Source: a virus. Taken from it: a stretch of 62,464 bases of DNA. The notes under the pieces are model-generated. The model ran no database searches, was not told where the DNA came from, and was given only the letters and a program-made list of their open reading frames with translations. A program made the translations under genes and the position numbers. The DNA lies in IMG/VR virus record IMGVR_UViG_3300047322_000201, positions 1-62,464 of that record; one strand, written 5' to 3'. Of this stretch, positions 8,043-15,164 are shown one piece after another. Each line of letters starts with the position of its first letter. Within the stretch, counting starts at the first letter, position 1.

Positions 8043-8621
8043 ATGGCAAAGCAAATGGCATTCGCAGCGATGGAAGGTAAGGCACTGAGCGCGCTGATCG
8101 GCTCGATCGGCAAGGCGGCTGAATCGCTCAACGGCAAGGTCCAACAAGCTGCCGTGCAGTGCGTGGCTCACGCTTTCCTGCATGGTGACGTGCGCCCGGC
8201 GACTCAGCTGTTCGAGGCGATGACGAAGGGTATGCGTCGCCAGTCGATCGTCACGTGGTTCGAGGTCAATGGCCCCTTCGCGTTTGACACCAAGAAGAAC
8301 GCGTTTGGTCTGCATAACCGCGAAGGTTGGGAGGAGCGTCTCACGAAGGAAGGCACGACCGTCGACGGCTACTGCACCAAGTTGCTCACCATCTCGTGGC
8401 TTGAGGCGAAGGCGGAGAAGATCGAATCGGAAGTTGACGTCCTCGAATCCATCGAGAAGTTGCTCGCTTCGATTTCCAAGAAGGTCGCCACCGCTCAGAA
8501 GGACGGAGCCACGAAGCCGGTGAAGCACGACAAGCTGCGCGACTATCTCGCCGATGCGGTGCTGAAGTACAAGGCGGAGCTCGAAGAGCCGCAACTGGAG
8601 AAGCCGCGTCAGGCGGCGTAA
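8043..8621 (+). CDS. Conserved-looking early phage protein
   Basis: A 192-residue soluble protein, first substantial gene of the rightward region, with a strong AGGAG ribosome site and its own terminator at 8637-8659. It is helical, with a Trp-containing core near residues 70-105 and a Lys/Glu-rich C-terminus. Isolated placement with its own long leader and terminator suggests strong, separately controlled expression. I do not recognise the family; similar proteins of unknown function occur in podoviruses. Confidence 0.75.
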   Translation: MAKQMAFAAMEGKALSALIGSIGKAAESLNGKVQQAAVQCVAHAFLHGDVRPATQLFEAMTKGMRRQSIVTWFEVNGPFAFDTKKNAFGLHNREGWEERLTKEGTTVDGYCTKLLTISWLEAKAEKIESEVDVLESIEKLLASISKKVATAQKDGATKPVKHDKLRDYLADAVLKYKAELEEPQLEKPRQAA

Positions 8622-8636
8622 TCCAAGTTAGCAGGT

Positions 8637-8659
8637 GGTAGGGAGCTTGTCTCCCTACC
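8637..8659 (+). terminator. Rho-independent-like terminator
   Basis: A 9-bp perfect stem, GGTAGGGAG / CTCCCTACC, with a 5-base loop. It starts 16 bases after the stop of the 192-residue gene and is followed by a T-containing stretch. A GTTAGCAGGT word (8627-8636) lies between stop codon and stem. Confidence 0.75.
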
Positions 8660-9027
8660 CTCTCGCTGTTTTCTGGATACTTGTAGTGTTTCTGGTTTTT
8701 GCTCGCTACATATTGAATGCCAAGTGCGATTCATTCAGCCAAGCCAGCCAAGGGTCTCGTTCTTTTATATATCAACTAGTAGGTTATTAGATATATAAAA
8801 AAAAGGGATCTACGTGTGCGAGGCGGCCGCGTGGCTTCGATATTTTTTCGGAGCACGAGGTGCACGTAACTCACGTAGAGGGTAGGTCCATCCTTTTGAT
8901 ATGCCCACATATTCCTGTTTTCTGTACTAGATTCCTGCTAACATCTCGCCCACTATGAAATCTTGCGTGCAGGTGTTAGCAGAAACCAACATCTGAATGT
9001 ACAGGTTCCGTACGAGGATATAGAATC
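8660..9027. other. AT-rich non-coding region with long dyad (origin candidate)
   Basis: A 368-base gene-free stretch containing one of the most AT-rich parts of the genome. TTTTATATATC (8763-8773) and GATATATAAAA (8790-8800) form a perfect 11-bp inverted repeat with a 16-base loop. Further out, CTACGTG near 8810 and CACGTAG near 8872 form another pair. Two GTTAGCA words (minus-strand 8942-8936 and plus-strand 8975-8981) flank the end. It could be a DNA-unwinding or lytic origin, or a small RNA locus. Confidence 0.45.
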
Positions 9028-9192
9028 ATGCAAGTTAAATCTTGGAGCGGTGGCGTGGCCTGTATGGGCGCACCTGACAATGCCCGTTCGATCGAGCGCA
9101 CCATCGGCCCGAAGAACGTAGCGCCCGTGGTGTGGCGCAATGGCGTTCGTTACATGGTGCTTCCAAGCGGCAAGTTGCGCATCGTTAAATAA
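9028..9192 (+). CDS. Small basic hypothetical protein
   Basis: A 54-residue protein with a GAGGATA-type ribosome site. It is basic, beta-like and Gly/Val-rich, with no membrane segment, and lies just before the GIY-YIG nuclease gene. Function unknown. Confidence 0.55.
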   Translation: MQVKSWSGGVACMGAPDNARSIERTIGPKNVAPVVWRNGVRYMVLPSGKLRIVK

Positions 9193-9195
9193 CTC

Positions 9196-9633
9196 ATGCG
9201 AAGACCAAAATACCCACAGCCCTTCAGGGATGAGATGCAGGCGAGGAAAGCGCAGCGCGCGGAGGACCTACGCGAGGAGCGCATCGACGACAGCCTACGC
9301 AAGAAGCCTCACCCATCTCACCGGCGCAAGTTCCCAGGTATCTACTCGATCACTTTCTGCGGCATGGTGTACATCGGCGCAGCGTCGAATATCTGGAAGC
9401 GGTGGCGCGAGCACATGTCACGTTTGCGTCGCGGCCAACACCTGAATGCTGCTATGAGCGCTGCCTATGCAGAGCACGGTATGCGTGTGTTCGTGTTCCA
9501 GATACTCGAAGTGGTCGAGCTTCCTGATTTCCTTCATGAGCGAGAGCGCTGGCATATCTCGCACACCGCGAACTGCTGTAACCACGTCGCGCCACACGTC
9601 ATCGAAGTATGGAGAACAAAATGGCCCGCATAG
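9196..9633 (+). CDS. GIY-YIG family endonuclease
   Basis: A 145-residue nuclease with a basic helical N-terminus (residues 1-45) and a GIY-YIG domain: GIY at 48-50, VYIG at 58-61, the catalytic Arg in KRW (68-70), His 73, and the following helix with spaced Leu/Arg. The family cuts DNA and includes free-standing and intron-borne homing endonucleases. Here it is free-standing, beside a non-coding region. No intron structure was recognised, so it may be a selfish gene or a recombination nuclease. The last 13 bases overlap the next gene. Confidence 0.88.
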   Translation: MRRPKYPQPFRDEMQARKAQRAEDLREERIDDSLRKKPHPSHRRKFPGIYSITFCGMVYIGAASNIWKRWREHMSRLRRGQHLNAAMSAAYAEHGMRVFVFQILEVVELPDFLHERERWHISHTANCCNHVAPHVIEVWRTKWPA

Positions 9634-10082
9634 TCAACAAGAACGTCCACAACTTCTTCATCCCCCGCGAGTGGGTGCTAGACATCAAGGCGAAGCTCGG
9701 CGCACCGAACATTAACCCAGCCATCGATGCGGAGTTTGTTTCCCGCATGGGCAAGGATGTCGCCACGTACATGGCGGACTGGAAGCTGGCGAATCCGCAT
9801 GGCTCCAAGTCGGCTGAGTTCAAGCGCCTGCTCATCGAGTGGTTCGATCCCCCTGCTCCACGCAAACACGAGGCAGCCGGGTCGGACTATGAGACGATCA
9901 CGTCCTCATACCAGCGCACGCTCAAGAAGCGTCTGGAGCTCGCAGCCGAGGGTGTTGGCGTTACCATCCACGAGCTCCAACGCCGCTGCGTGATCGAGTT
10001 CCTCGACAGCATGGGTGGCGAGGCAGCAGTACGAATTGGCGCGCACCAGCGCGAGGTAGCGAAGCGCGGAGCGAGCAAATGA
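9621..10082 (+). CDS. Hypothetical early protein
   Basis: A 153-residue protein with mixed helices and a basic second half. The start at 9621 is chosen because GGAGA lies 6 bases upstream; an ATG 12 bases earlier is less well placed. Its last 16 bases with the next start (GGAGCGAGCAAATGAC) recur at the next gene junction, a sign of exchange at gene borders. No family recognised. Confidence 0.6.
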   Translation: MARIVNKNVHNFFIPREWVLDIKAKLGAPNINPAIDAEFVSRMGKDVATYMADWKLANPHGSKSAEFKRLLIEWFDPPAPRKHEAAGSDYETITSSYQRTLKKRLELAAEGVGVTIHELQRRCVIEFLDSMGGEAAVRIGAHQREVAKRGASK

Positions 10083-10642
10083 CCGATGAACAGAAAGCAG
10101 CGCTCGATCTGGCAATCCTGAATCTCAGGACTCACGGCGACGACCAGTTGCTGAGCGCCGTGAAACCGCTGATCGAGTTTTACGAATCCCGCGTATTGGC
10201 GGAGAGGAAGCCTACTGCATGGGTTCGATACCGAAGCGATGGCGGGTTTGAAGGTCCGATCATGGATACCGATGAGCGCATGTGTGATACGCGGCGCAAG
10301 TCCGGCGCATGGACGCCGCTCTACGCCGCCCCTCTCGCCAATCCGAGCGACAAGCAAGAGGCGGTGGCGGAGATTGTTCGATACGAGACGTTCACCGGCC
10401 GCACTGCGTGGGACATAAAGATTCGGGACACGTCTCTTAAAAACGGAGCGTTGCTGTATGCCGCCCCTCTCGCCCAGTCCGCAGAGCAAGACAGGATTGA
10501 TGCGGAACGGTATCGGTGGCTGCGCGTACAGGACGACGACGATTTCTGTTTTGCAGTTGTGAAAAACGCGCATTTCGATCTGTACGAGTCCCCGGAAGAA
10601 CTAGACGCCGCTATTGACGCTGCCAAGGGAGCGAGCAAATGA
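10079..10642 (+). CDS. Modular phage protein with repeated LYAAPL segments
   Basis: A 187-residue protein made of short repeat-like modules. It has an N-terminal helix with RVLAERKP (residues 38-45), two segments ending in LYAAPL, and a C-terminal RYRWL helix. This patchwork resembles Eae/ead-type accessory proteins of temperate phages, whose function is unknown. DNA coding RVLAERKP is repeated in the next gene. Start and stop overlap both neighbours by 4 bases. Confidence 0.65.
   Translation: MTDEQKAALDLAILNLRTHGDDQLLSAVKPLIEFYESRVLAERKPTAWVRYRSDGGFEGPIMDTDERMCDTRRKSGAWTPLYAAPLANPSDKQEAVAEIVRYETFTGRTAWDIKIRDTSLKNGALLYAAPLAQSAEQDRIDAERYRWLRVQDDDDFCFAVVKNAHFDLYESPEELDAAIDAAKGASK
10183..10206 (+). 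repeat. 24-bp direct repeat, copy 1
   Basis: Identical to 10773-10796. The overlapping 23 bases at 10190-10212 are also identical to 10891-10913. All copies code for RVLAE(R) in the same frame, in two adjacent genes. Confidence 0.85.
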
Positions 10643-11274
10643 CTGATCTGATTATCAAAGTCGATAAGGATAAGTTCGATGGGTTGATGGGCGCTCTCGA
10701 CCGAGCCGAAAGCAAGGGCTACATGCCGGACGCAATGGCCGAAGAGTGGGCCGCTTTTGAATGGGATGCCCTCGAATCCCGCGTATTGGCGGAGAGTTCG
10801 AATAAGGCTGACGAGGAATGGTGCAAGGCATACGCCGAAGAATGGCAAGACACGCTCAAGGAGCAATCCGACCGGATCAAGGAGCTTGAGCGCGTATTGG
10901 CGGAGAGGAAGCCGATCTATCAGATTCAATCTGGTTACGGGTGGATCGACATAAGAGAAAAAGAGTTCAATGAACTCGGCAACTACGGCGGGAAGCGCGC
11001 TTTGTTCACCCACTCCACGCCGGATGATGCAAGCCAGTGGATCAGCGTGAGCGAGCGGTTGCCAGAAGACGGTCAGACGGTCGTAGTTTATGACCCTGAC
11101 AACACCATACTCAAGGTATGGCCTGCGCAGTGGGATGCCGAGAATCAAGCATTTACAGCAGGTAGTCACAAATCGGCTGGCTGGTTCGAAAAGGATGAGG
11201 TTACGCACTGGATGCCGTTGCCGAAGCCGCCAGCCGCCATCGACCGAGCAATGCAAGACACGAAGGGAGCGTAG
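10639..11274 (+). CDS. DUF551-containing modular protein
   Basis: A 211-residue protein. The C-terminal third matches the DUF551 pattern: WISVSERLPEDG, a V-Y-D strand, then VTHWMPLPKPP near residues 190-200. The N-terminal half holds two more copies of the RVLAE module in coiled-coil-like helices. DUF551 proteins are common in temperate phage accessory regions and have no settled function. It was probably assembled by recombination with the preceding gene. Confidence 0.75.
   Translation: MTDLIIKVDKDKFDGLMGALDRAESKGYMPDAMAEEWAAFEWDALESRVLAESSNKADEEWCKAYAEEWQDTLKEQSDRIKELERVLAERKPIYQIQSGYGWIDIREKEFNELGNYGGKRALFTHSTPDDASQWISVSERLPEDGQTVVVYDPDNTILKVWPAQWDAENQAFTAGSHKSAGWFEKDEVTHWMPLPKPPAAIDRAMQDTKGA
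10773..10796 (+). repeat. 24-bp direct repeat, copy 2
   Basis: Second exact copy of 10183-10206, inside the DUF551 gene. It marks duplication or recombination between the two modular genes. Confidence 0.85.
10891..10913 (+). repeat. 23-bp direct repeat, copy 3
   Basis: Exact copy of 10190-10212, coding RVLAERKP. It is the third copy of this module within 730 bases. Confidence 0.85.
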
Positions 11275-11278
11275 CCAC

Positions 11279-11476
11279 ATGGCTAACAAGAAGCCGAAGG
11301 TGGATGAGTTCGCCAAGCACGAACTGATGGACCGTGCGTACTACGTGCTCGAGATCCTGGAGTTGATCGAGACGCACCCGGCGCACGACAAGGCGACGCG
11401 CAAGGCCCACAAGAAAGCCGTGGCTGGTGTGTACAAGTTGTACGCCGCCACTGCGAACATGCGTTTCGAGGAGTAG
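11279..11476 (+). CDS. Small basic helical protein
   Basis: A 65-residue Lys/Ala/Glu-rich helical protein starting 5 bases after the DUF551 gene. It has no membrane segment or motif. Function unknown. Confidence 0.6.
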   Translation: MANKKPKVDEFAKHELMDRAYYVLEILELIETHPAHDKATRKAHKKAVAGVYKLYAATANMRFEE

Positions 11477-11480
11477 ACAC

Positions 11481-11663
11481 ATGGCGACCATCACACACCG
11501 CCCTGCGTGGGCGACCAGCGACGTATCGCGTTCGATCTACAAGCGCATGCTGGCCGAGGCATACATCGAACTCGAAGAGGCGAAGCACACCACATCCACG
11601 CTGAACGTGGAGTTTTGGGAGACGCGCATCGCCCTGTGTACCGCGCAACTCATGGAGTGTTGA
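11481..11663 (+). CDS. Small helical protein of the IALxTAxLME family
   Basis: A 60-residue protein preceded by CGAGGAG. Its C-terminus, RIALCTAQLMEC, resembles the ends of the genes at 13204, 13547 and 23523 (for example GIALWTAKLLE and CIALITARLIE). This points to a family of tiny helical-hairpin paralogues within this genome. Function unknown. Confidence 0.6.
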   Translation: MATITHRPAWATSDVSRSIYKRMLAEAYIELEEAKHTTSTLNVEFWETRIALCTAQLMEC

Positions 11664-11668
11664 AGTAG

Positions 11669-11761
11669 ATGGATCTCAAAACCGCCGCGCTCACCGCGGC
11701 CCTGTGTGCACTGTGCTACCTGGGCGGCGTCATCTCGACGATGGCTCTCATGGCGCAGTGA
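11669..11761 (+). CDS. Tiny membrane peptide
   Basis: A 30-residue peptide that is hydrophobic over almost all its length (Leu, Ala, Cys, Gly), with one likely membrane helix. It is preceded by GTTGAAG, a weak ribosome site. It is packed tightly between genes and is probably real. Confidence 0.45.
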   Translation: MDLKTAALTAALCALCYLGGVISTMALMAQ

Positions 11762-11816
11762 TTCACATGTCACGCGCCGCACACATCAACCTGTAAACCG
11801 TAAACGGATAACCAAC

Positions 11817-12353
11817 ATGTTCAAGCGTATCTACATCCACACCGGCTCCGACCGCGCGCAATACGCGTCGCCATGTGCTGAGCATACTGAGCCCGCCCCC
11901 ACCGAAGCCGACATGCTCCGCGCCGAGCTCGAAGACACGCAGCGCGTGGCGCACTACCAGCGCGAGACGATCGCCGCCCACCTGAGCACGATCGACAGCC
12001 AGCGCAAGATCATCAAAAGCCTGCACGACCGCTTTGATGGCACGACGATCGCTGAGTTGCGCAGCAAGCTGGCCGAATCCGAGGAGCAGAAGCGCGATCT
12101 GCAGGGCCGCATCCTGGGATACGACGCGGACTGCCACGGCATGCAGCAGCGCATCGTCGCTCAGTCGGATGCGTTGGAAGCCAAGGATGACGTGATCGCC
12201 CGCATGCGCGACACCCTCATCGCAAAGGACAAGAAGATAGCCGAGCAGGCCGCGGTGATCAACCATCTGAGCAAGGCGAATGTCGAGGAGCTCGAAGACC
12301 GCATCCATGACCTGGAAGTGAAGCTCAACTCCGCCCGCGTCGCACTGTCCTAA
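11817..12353 (+). CDS. Coiled-coil protein
   Basis: A 178-residue protein. After a 35-residue variable N-terminus it is nearly all heptad-like helix (about residues 35-175), rich in Leu, Glu, Arg and Gln. It is expected to form a long coiled-coil oligomer in the cytoplasm. No enzyme motif. A CACATGTCA word lies in the 55-base gap upstream (11764-11772). Confidence 0.65.
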   Translation: MFKRIYIHTGSDRAQYASPCAEHTEPAPTEADMLRAELEDTQRVAHYQRETIAAHLSTIDSQRKIIKSLHDRFDGTTIAELRSKLAESEEQKRDLQGRILGYDADCHGMQQRIVAQSDALEAKDDVIARMRDTLIAKDKKIAEQAAVINHLSKANVEELEDRIHDLEVKLNSARVALS

Positions 12354-12378
12354 GTTATCAAGTTGTGAGGAGGTTGAT

Positions 12379-12873
12379 ATGGGATACAGAAGCGACGTGG
12401 CCTACATGATCCGTGGGCCCAAGGACACGATGATGGGACTGCTGGCTCAGATCAAGGTGGCCGAGCCTCACCTGCAGGAAGCGCTCAAGGATTGCGTGGT
12501 GACCGAGCAGCCCAGCAAGCACTGGGTGTACGAGGATGGCGAGAGTCATGAGGTGACTGTACCGACGGTGACGGTGGCTTTCCATATGCAGGATGTGAAG
12601 TGGTACGGCTCGTATCCATACGTCCAGAACCACGAGGCGCTACGCAGGTACTTCGCCGACGCACACGAGGAGCACAACGACAGCTACGAGATTGACACCC
12701 GCTTCGTGCGTATTGGCGAGGAGACTGGGGACATTGATGAAACCGATACTGGCGATGACCACTGGGACCTGCACGAGCGTCTCAATGTCAGCGTAAGCCT
12801 GGTGATCGACGAGGGATCTTCGTTTGACGAAGCCATGGAGATCCGAGAAGGCGTGGAGCGCAGTGATGCCTAA
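12379..12873 (+). CDS. Hypothetical phage protein (MGYRSDVAY type)
   Basis: A 164-residue acidic protein with a very strong ribosome site, GAGGAGG. The MGYRSDVAY start is reminiscent of small phage proteins of unknown function. An acidic Asp/Glu-rich stretch lies near residues 95-135. The upstream gap holds a degenerate GTTATCAAGTTGTG copy of the repeated word. It could be a DNA-mimic or inhibitor type of protein, but this is speculation. Confidence 0.65.
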   Translation: MGYRSDVAYMIRGPKDTMMGLLAQIKVAEPHLQEALKDCVVTEQPSKHWVYEDGESHEVTVPTVTVAFHMQDVKWYGSYPYVQNHEALRRYFADAHEEHNDSYEIDTRFVRIGEETGDIDETDTGDDHWDLHERLNVSVSLVIDEGSSFDEAMEIREGVERSDA

Positions 12874-13207
12874 AGTCGACCGCGCAGCCACGTGGATACT
12901 GGAACACCTGCGCACCAACGGACCGTCCACGAAGGTAGCGATGCGGGCCGAGGCCCCGGATGACGTCGCCGCCTCTGTTGGCCCGCGGCTGTCCGCCCTC
13001 GCCTCACTGGGCAAGCTGGACACCCGCACCATCGGCGAGAAGTTAGGTAAGCCGGTGCTGGAGTATCGCCTGGCCGGGAGCACGCAGCGCACGACGTCCA
13101 CGTCGTTCCGCTCCCATGAGATCCTCGACGCGTTCCTCGCGGCCGCGCGCCGGCAGCTGGGCGTCGAGGAGAGTTACCTCGACCGGATCAGGAAGGAGCA
13201 CGCGTGA
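12866..13207 (+). CDS. Winged-helix-like small DNA-binding protein
   Basis: A 113-residue basic protein. Residues 5-70 have the spacing of a winged helix: helix, a STKVAMRAE turn, a recognition helix with LSALASLGKL, then a beta wing. A basic C-terminal helix follows. It is a candidate transcription regulator of the early region. The start overlaps the upstream stop by 8 bases. Confidence 0.55.
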   Translation: MPKVDRAATWILEHLRTNGPSTKVAMRAEAPDDVAASVGPRLSALASLGKLDTRTIGEKLGKPVLEYRLAGSTQRTTSTSFRSHEILDAFLAAARRQLGVEESYLDRIRKEHA

Positions 13208-13377
13208 GCAACGTAGCCATAGCCACCGAGATGGCGCGGATGAACCTGCAGAACAAAATCCGTTTCTGGCAACACGAGCTCGCGCACTACGGCTATGGCG
13301 GCGACATGCCATTCAGCCGTGCCTTCATCAAGCGCGAGATCGCGCGCCTCACCGCCCTACTCATGGAGTTGAGATGA
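13204..13377 (+). CDS. Small helical protein of the IALxTAxLME family
   Basis: A 57-residue protein starting at GTG that overlaps the upstream stop (GTGA). The C-terminal helix, REIARLTALLMEL, matches the tails of 11481, 13547 and 23523. Function unknown. Confidence 0.55.
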   Translation: MSNVAIATEMARMNLQNKIRFWQHELAHYGYGGDMPFSRAFIKREIARLTALLMELR

Positions 13378-13505
13378 GCAAATCACATGTCATGCAGCTG
13401 GACGTGCTGTACGCCGCGTTCACCGGATTCTTTCTGGCCCTGTTTCTCTTCGCGCTGTGGGATCTACACCACATCATGGTCCTCATCGACCTCTGGTTAA
13501 GTTAG
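13374..13505 (+). CDS. Small membrane protein
   Basis: A 43-residue protein with one strong hydrophobic helix (about residues 11-38). It overlaps the previous gene by ATGA. The CACATGTCATG word falls in its codons 4-7. It may act in superinfection control or lysis timing; there is no direct evidence. Confidence 0.5.
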   Translation: MSKSHVMQLDVLYAAFTGFFLALFLFALWDLHHIMVLIDLWLS

Positions 13506-13522
13506 CAAGTTGTGTGTATGAT
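13501..13522 (+). promoter_or_regulatory. GTTAGCAAGTTG operator with TATGAT box
   Basis: GTTAGCAAGT (13501-13510) is followed by TTGTG and a -10-like TATGAT (13517-13522). The latter lies in a small dyad, GTGTG/CACAC. The -35 match is poor, so activator- or repressor-dependent expression of the gene at 13547 is plausible. Confidence 0.4.
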
Positions 13523-13546
13523 GCACACACATTGTGAGGGGGTCGT

Positions 13547-13714
13547 ATGAACATCGGCACGGTGGAGCACGCTGAATACGTTATCCGTGTGTGGCTTATG
13601 CACCTGAAGCGCATCGACGCGAGGCTTAGCTGCGGCTTCACCCGAGCGCAATGCGAGGAAGGCATCGCGCTCTGGACCGCCAAGCTACTGGAGGCACGAA
13701 GTGGGCGAGACTGA
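13547..13714 (+). CDS. Small helical protein of the IALxTAxLME family
   Basis: A 55-residue protein with a GAGGGGG ribosome site. The helix, then QCEEGIALWTAKLLEA at the end, matches the other members of this tiny family. It overlaps the next gene by 14 bases. Confidence 0.6.
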   Translation: MNIGTVEHAEYVIRVWLMHLKRIDARLSCGFTRAQCEEGIALWTAKLLEARSGRD

Positions 13715-13904
13715 ACTAGAAGTTCGGAACGAGGCGATCTACTGCGACATCACCTCGCGTAACCCGAAGCCGACGAGGGACGAAGCGACAGAGCGGGTTC
13801 AGTTCTACGTCGCGCGCCGGCTGGAAGGCAGAGGTGACATCCTCACACGGATCTGGCTGGCCGCGTGGGTTAGGTATCTGGAGGAGCTCGATGCACAAGG
13901 ATGA
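13701..13904 (+). CDS. Small acidic hypothetical protein
   Basis: A 67-residue protein starting at GTG, embedded in overlapping neighbours. It is helical, with a Trp-rich C-terminal helix. No family recognised. Confidence 0.5.
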   Translation: MGETELEVRNEAIYCDITSRNPKPTRDEATERVQFYVARRLEGRGDILTRIWLAAWVRYLEELDAQG

Positions 13905-14106
13905 GAAGCTGATGTTGGTCCTATATGGCGTGGCGGTGCTCGCGCTATGGGTTTCGCTGTTCGTGAAACCGTGGGATGTCGTGTCTACGACCATGTCGGC
14001 GCTCGGCGCCATCATCTCCACATGTTGTTGGATGGCGCTGTACCGCAAGGTCAAACAGAACATCGTCGACAGAGTTATCCGAAGACTTGAACGAGGTGAG
14101 CAGTGA
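13891..14106 (+). CDS. Two-pass membrane protein
   Basis: A 71-residue protein with two hydrophobic helices (about residues 7-25 and 32-51), a short loop containing KPWD, and a basic C-terminal tail. GAGGAGC serves as ribosome site. It may be a holin-like or exclusion protein of the early region, though the true holin appears to be at 51602. Confidence 0.6.
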   Translation: MHKDEKLMLVLYGVAVLALWVSLFVKPWDVVSTTMSALGAIISTCCWMALYRKVKQNIVDRVIRRLERGEQ

Positions 14107-14447
14107 CGTTTCTCAGGCAGCGCACGCCGACGCGGCGCCAAGCAGACAAGAAGTTCAACGCGCGATGGGGGGAAGCAGTGCGATTCACACCGACGCCCTG
14201 GGCGGGCAAAGAGTGGGCCATCTACGACGGCGAGTTGCGCAAGAACGTGGAGTTCGGCACCAAGGGTTTCTGTATGTCGAAGGCGGGGCACCTGAACAAT
14301 GAACATGCGCGATCAATCTTTGAGAGCCCGTGGCCTGTCGCCGATGGCGCTGAGCCGCGGCTGGAAGGCGATCATGCTGGACAGGACGATCATGCGAATG
14401 TCCGGCGAAACTTTCGACCGTGTGCCCTACTGGGCGGCGCTGCTTAG
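14103..14447 (+). CDS. Hypothetical protein with long overlap
   Basis: A 114-residue GTG-start ORF. The first 75 residues look protein-like (basic N-terminus, then Trp/Phe-rich beta segments). The last 38 residues, which overlap the next ORF in another frame by about 149 bases, look like random Asp/His/Arg-rich sequence. Either the overlap is real or the true product is shorter. Confidence 0.45.
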   Translation: MTFLRQRTPTRRQADKKFNARWGEAVRFTPTPWAGKEWAIYDGELRKNVEFGTKGFCMSKAGHLNNEHARSIFESPWPVADGAEPRLEGDHAGQDDHANVRRNFRPCALLGGAA

Positions 14448-14535
14448 CCAAGCGCACCACATCAACTGCCCGGCTGACCAGATCGAGTACATCGAAGAGC
14501 AGCTGGCGATCGTAGTGGCAAGGAGGATGGAGTGA
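14299..14535 (+). CDS. Small protein ending in VVARRME
   Basis: A 78-residue protein with a basic N-terminus and a helical C-terminus that ends in EEQLAIVVARRME. It shares the A-x-x-A-R-M-E ending seen in many neighbours. ATG 14299 is used; an internal ATG at 14344 would shorten the overlap with the previous ORF. Function unknown. Confidence 0.55.
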   Translation: MNMRDQSLRARGLSPMALSRGWKAIMLDRTIMRMSGETFDRVPYWAALLSQAHHINCPADQIEYIEEQLAIVVARRME

Positions 14536-14789
14536 GTAAAGACTTCAGCTGGTTCCAAGTTGAGACAATCATCGAGGTAGCGTTGTGGGCCGGGGAGCAT
14601 CCCGAGCATGACCTCGAAGCGATCGAGGATGGCAGCTACGAAGGGCTCAGCATGTGGATCAAGCAGCGCGCGGCCGAGTTCGACGAGCAGCACAAGGACC
14701 ACGACTGGTCTTTTCAAGGTGACTTCTATGAGGCCGTGCCCGAGTGGCTCACCGCGTACATCGTCGCCAAACGGATGGAGAAGACGTGA
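14532..14789 (+). CDS. Acidic helical small protein
   Basis: An 85-residue GTG-start protein. It is acidic, with several Trp, and ends in AYIVAKRMEK, the same type of tail as its neighbours. It overlaps both neighbours by a few bases, so expression is coupled. Function unknown. Confidence 0.55.
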   Translation: MSKDFSWFQVETIIEVALWAGEHPEHDLEAIEDGSYEGLSMWIKQRAAEFDEQHKDHDWSFQGDFYEAVPEWLTAYIVAKRMEKT

Positions 14790-15088
14790 TGATCGACGTC
14801 ACCGAGGAACAGCGCGACATCATCGAGAACTTCGGCCTCGTTGTGCTCGAGCTCCGTAAGGCGAATATCCAGTTCGAGGTGGACGAAGACTTCTTCGAGA
14901 TCTGGACCATTGCCAATGAGATCGGCGAGCAGTGGCGCGCGTGGATCAAGGAACGCATGGGAGCGACAAACGTCGACACACCTTATCGCTCGATGGTCGA
15001 GATGATTCGCGACCACGTCACCGCGCAGCAGGTAGCCGCGCGCATGGAAGGCAAGAACCTCTTCCAATATCTGCGCGCCGATACGTAG
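14789..15088 (+). CDS. Acidic helical small protein
   Basis: A 99-residue acidic protein. Its architecture (acidic helices, Trp residues, an ARMEG tail near residue 88) looks like a diverged paralogue of the gene at 14532. It is the last gene before the non-coding leader of the AAA+ gene, and its stop codon lies at the edge of a GTTAGCAGGT word. Confidence 0.55.
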   Translation: MIDVTEEQRDIIENFGLVVLELRKANIQFEVDEDFFEIWTIANEIGEQWRAWIKERMGATNVDTPYRSMVEMIRDHVTAQQVAARMEGKNLFQYLRADT

Positions 15089-15164
15089 TTAGCAGGTACA
15101 CGCAGTACACGTAACACATGTCATGCAGCAAACCACCAACCACTGATTAACTTAAGGATCAGAC

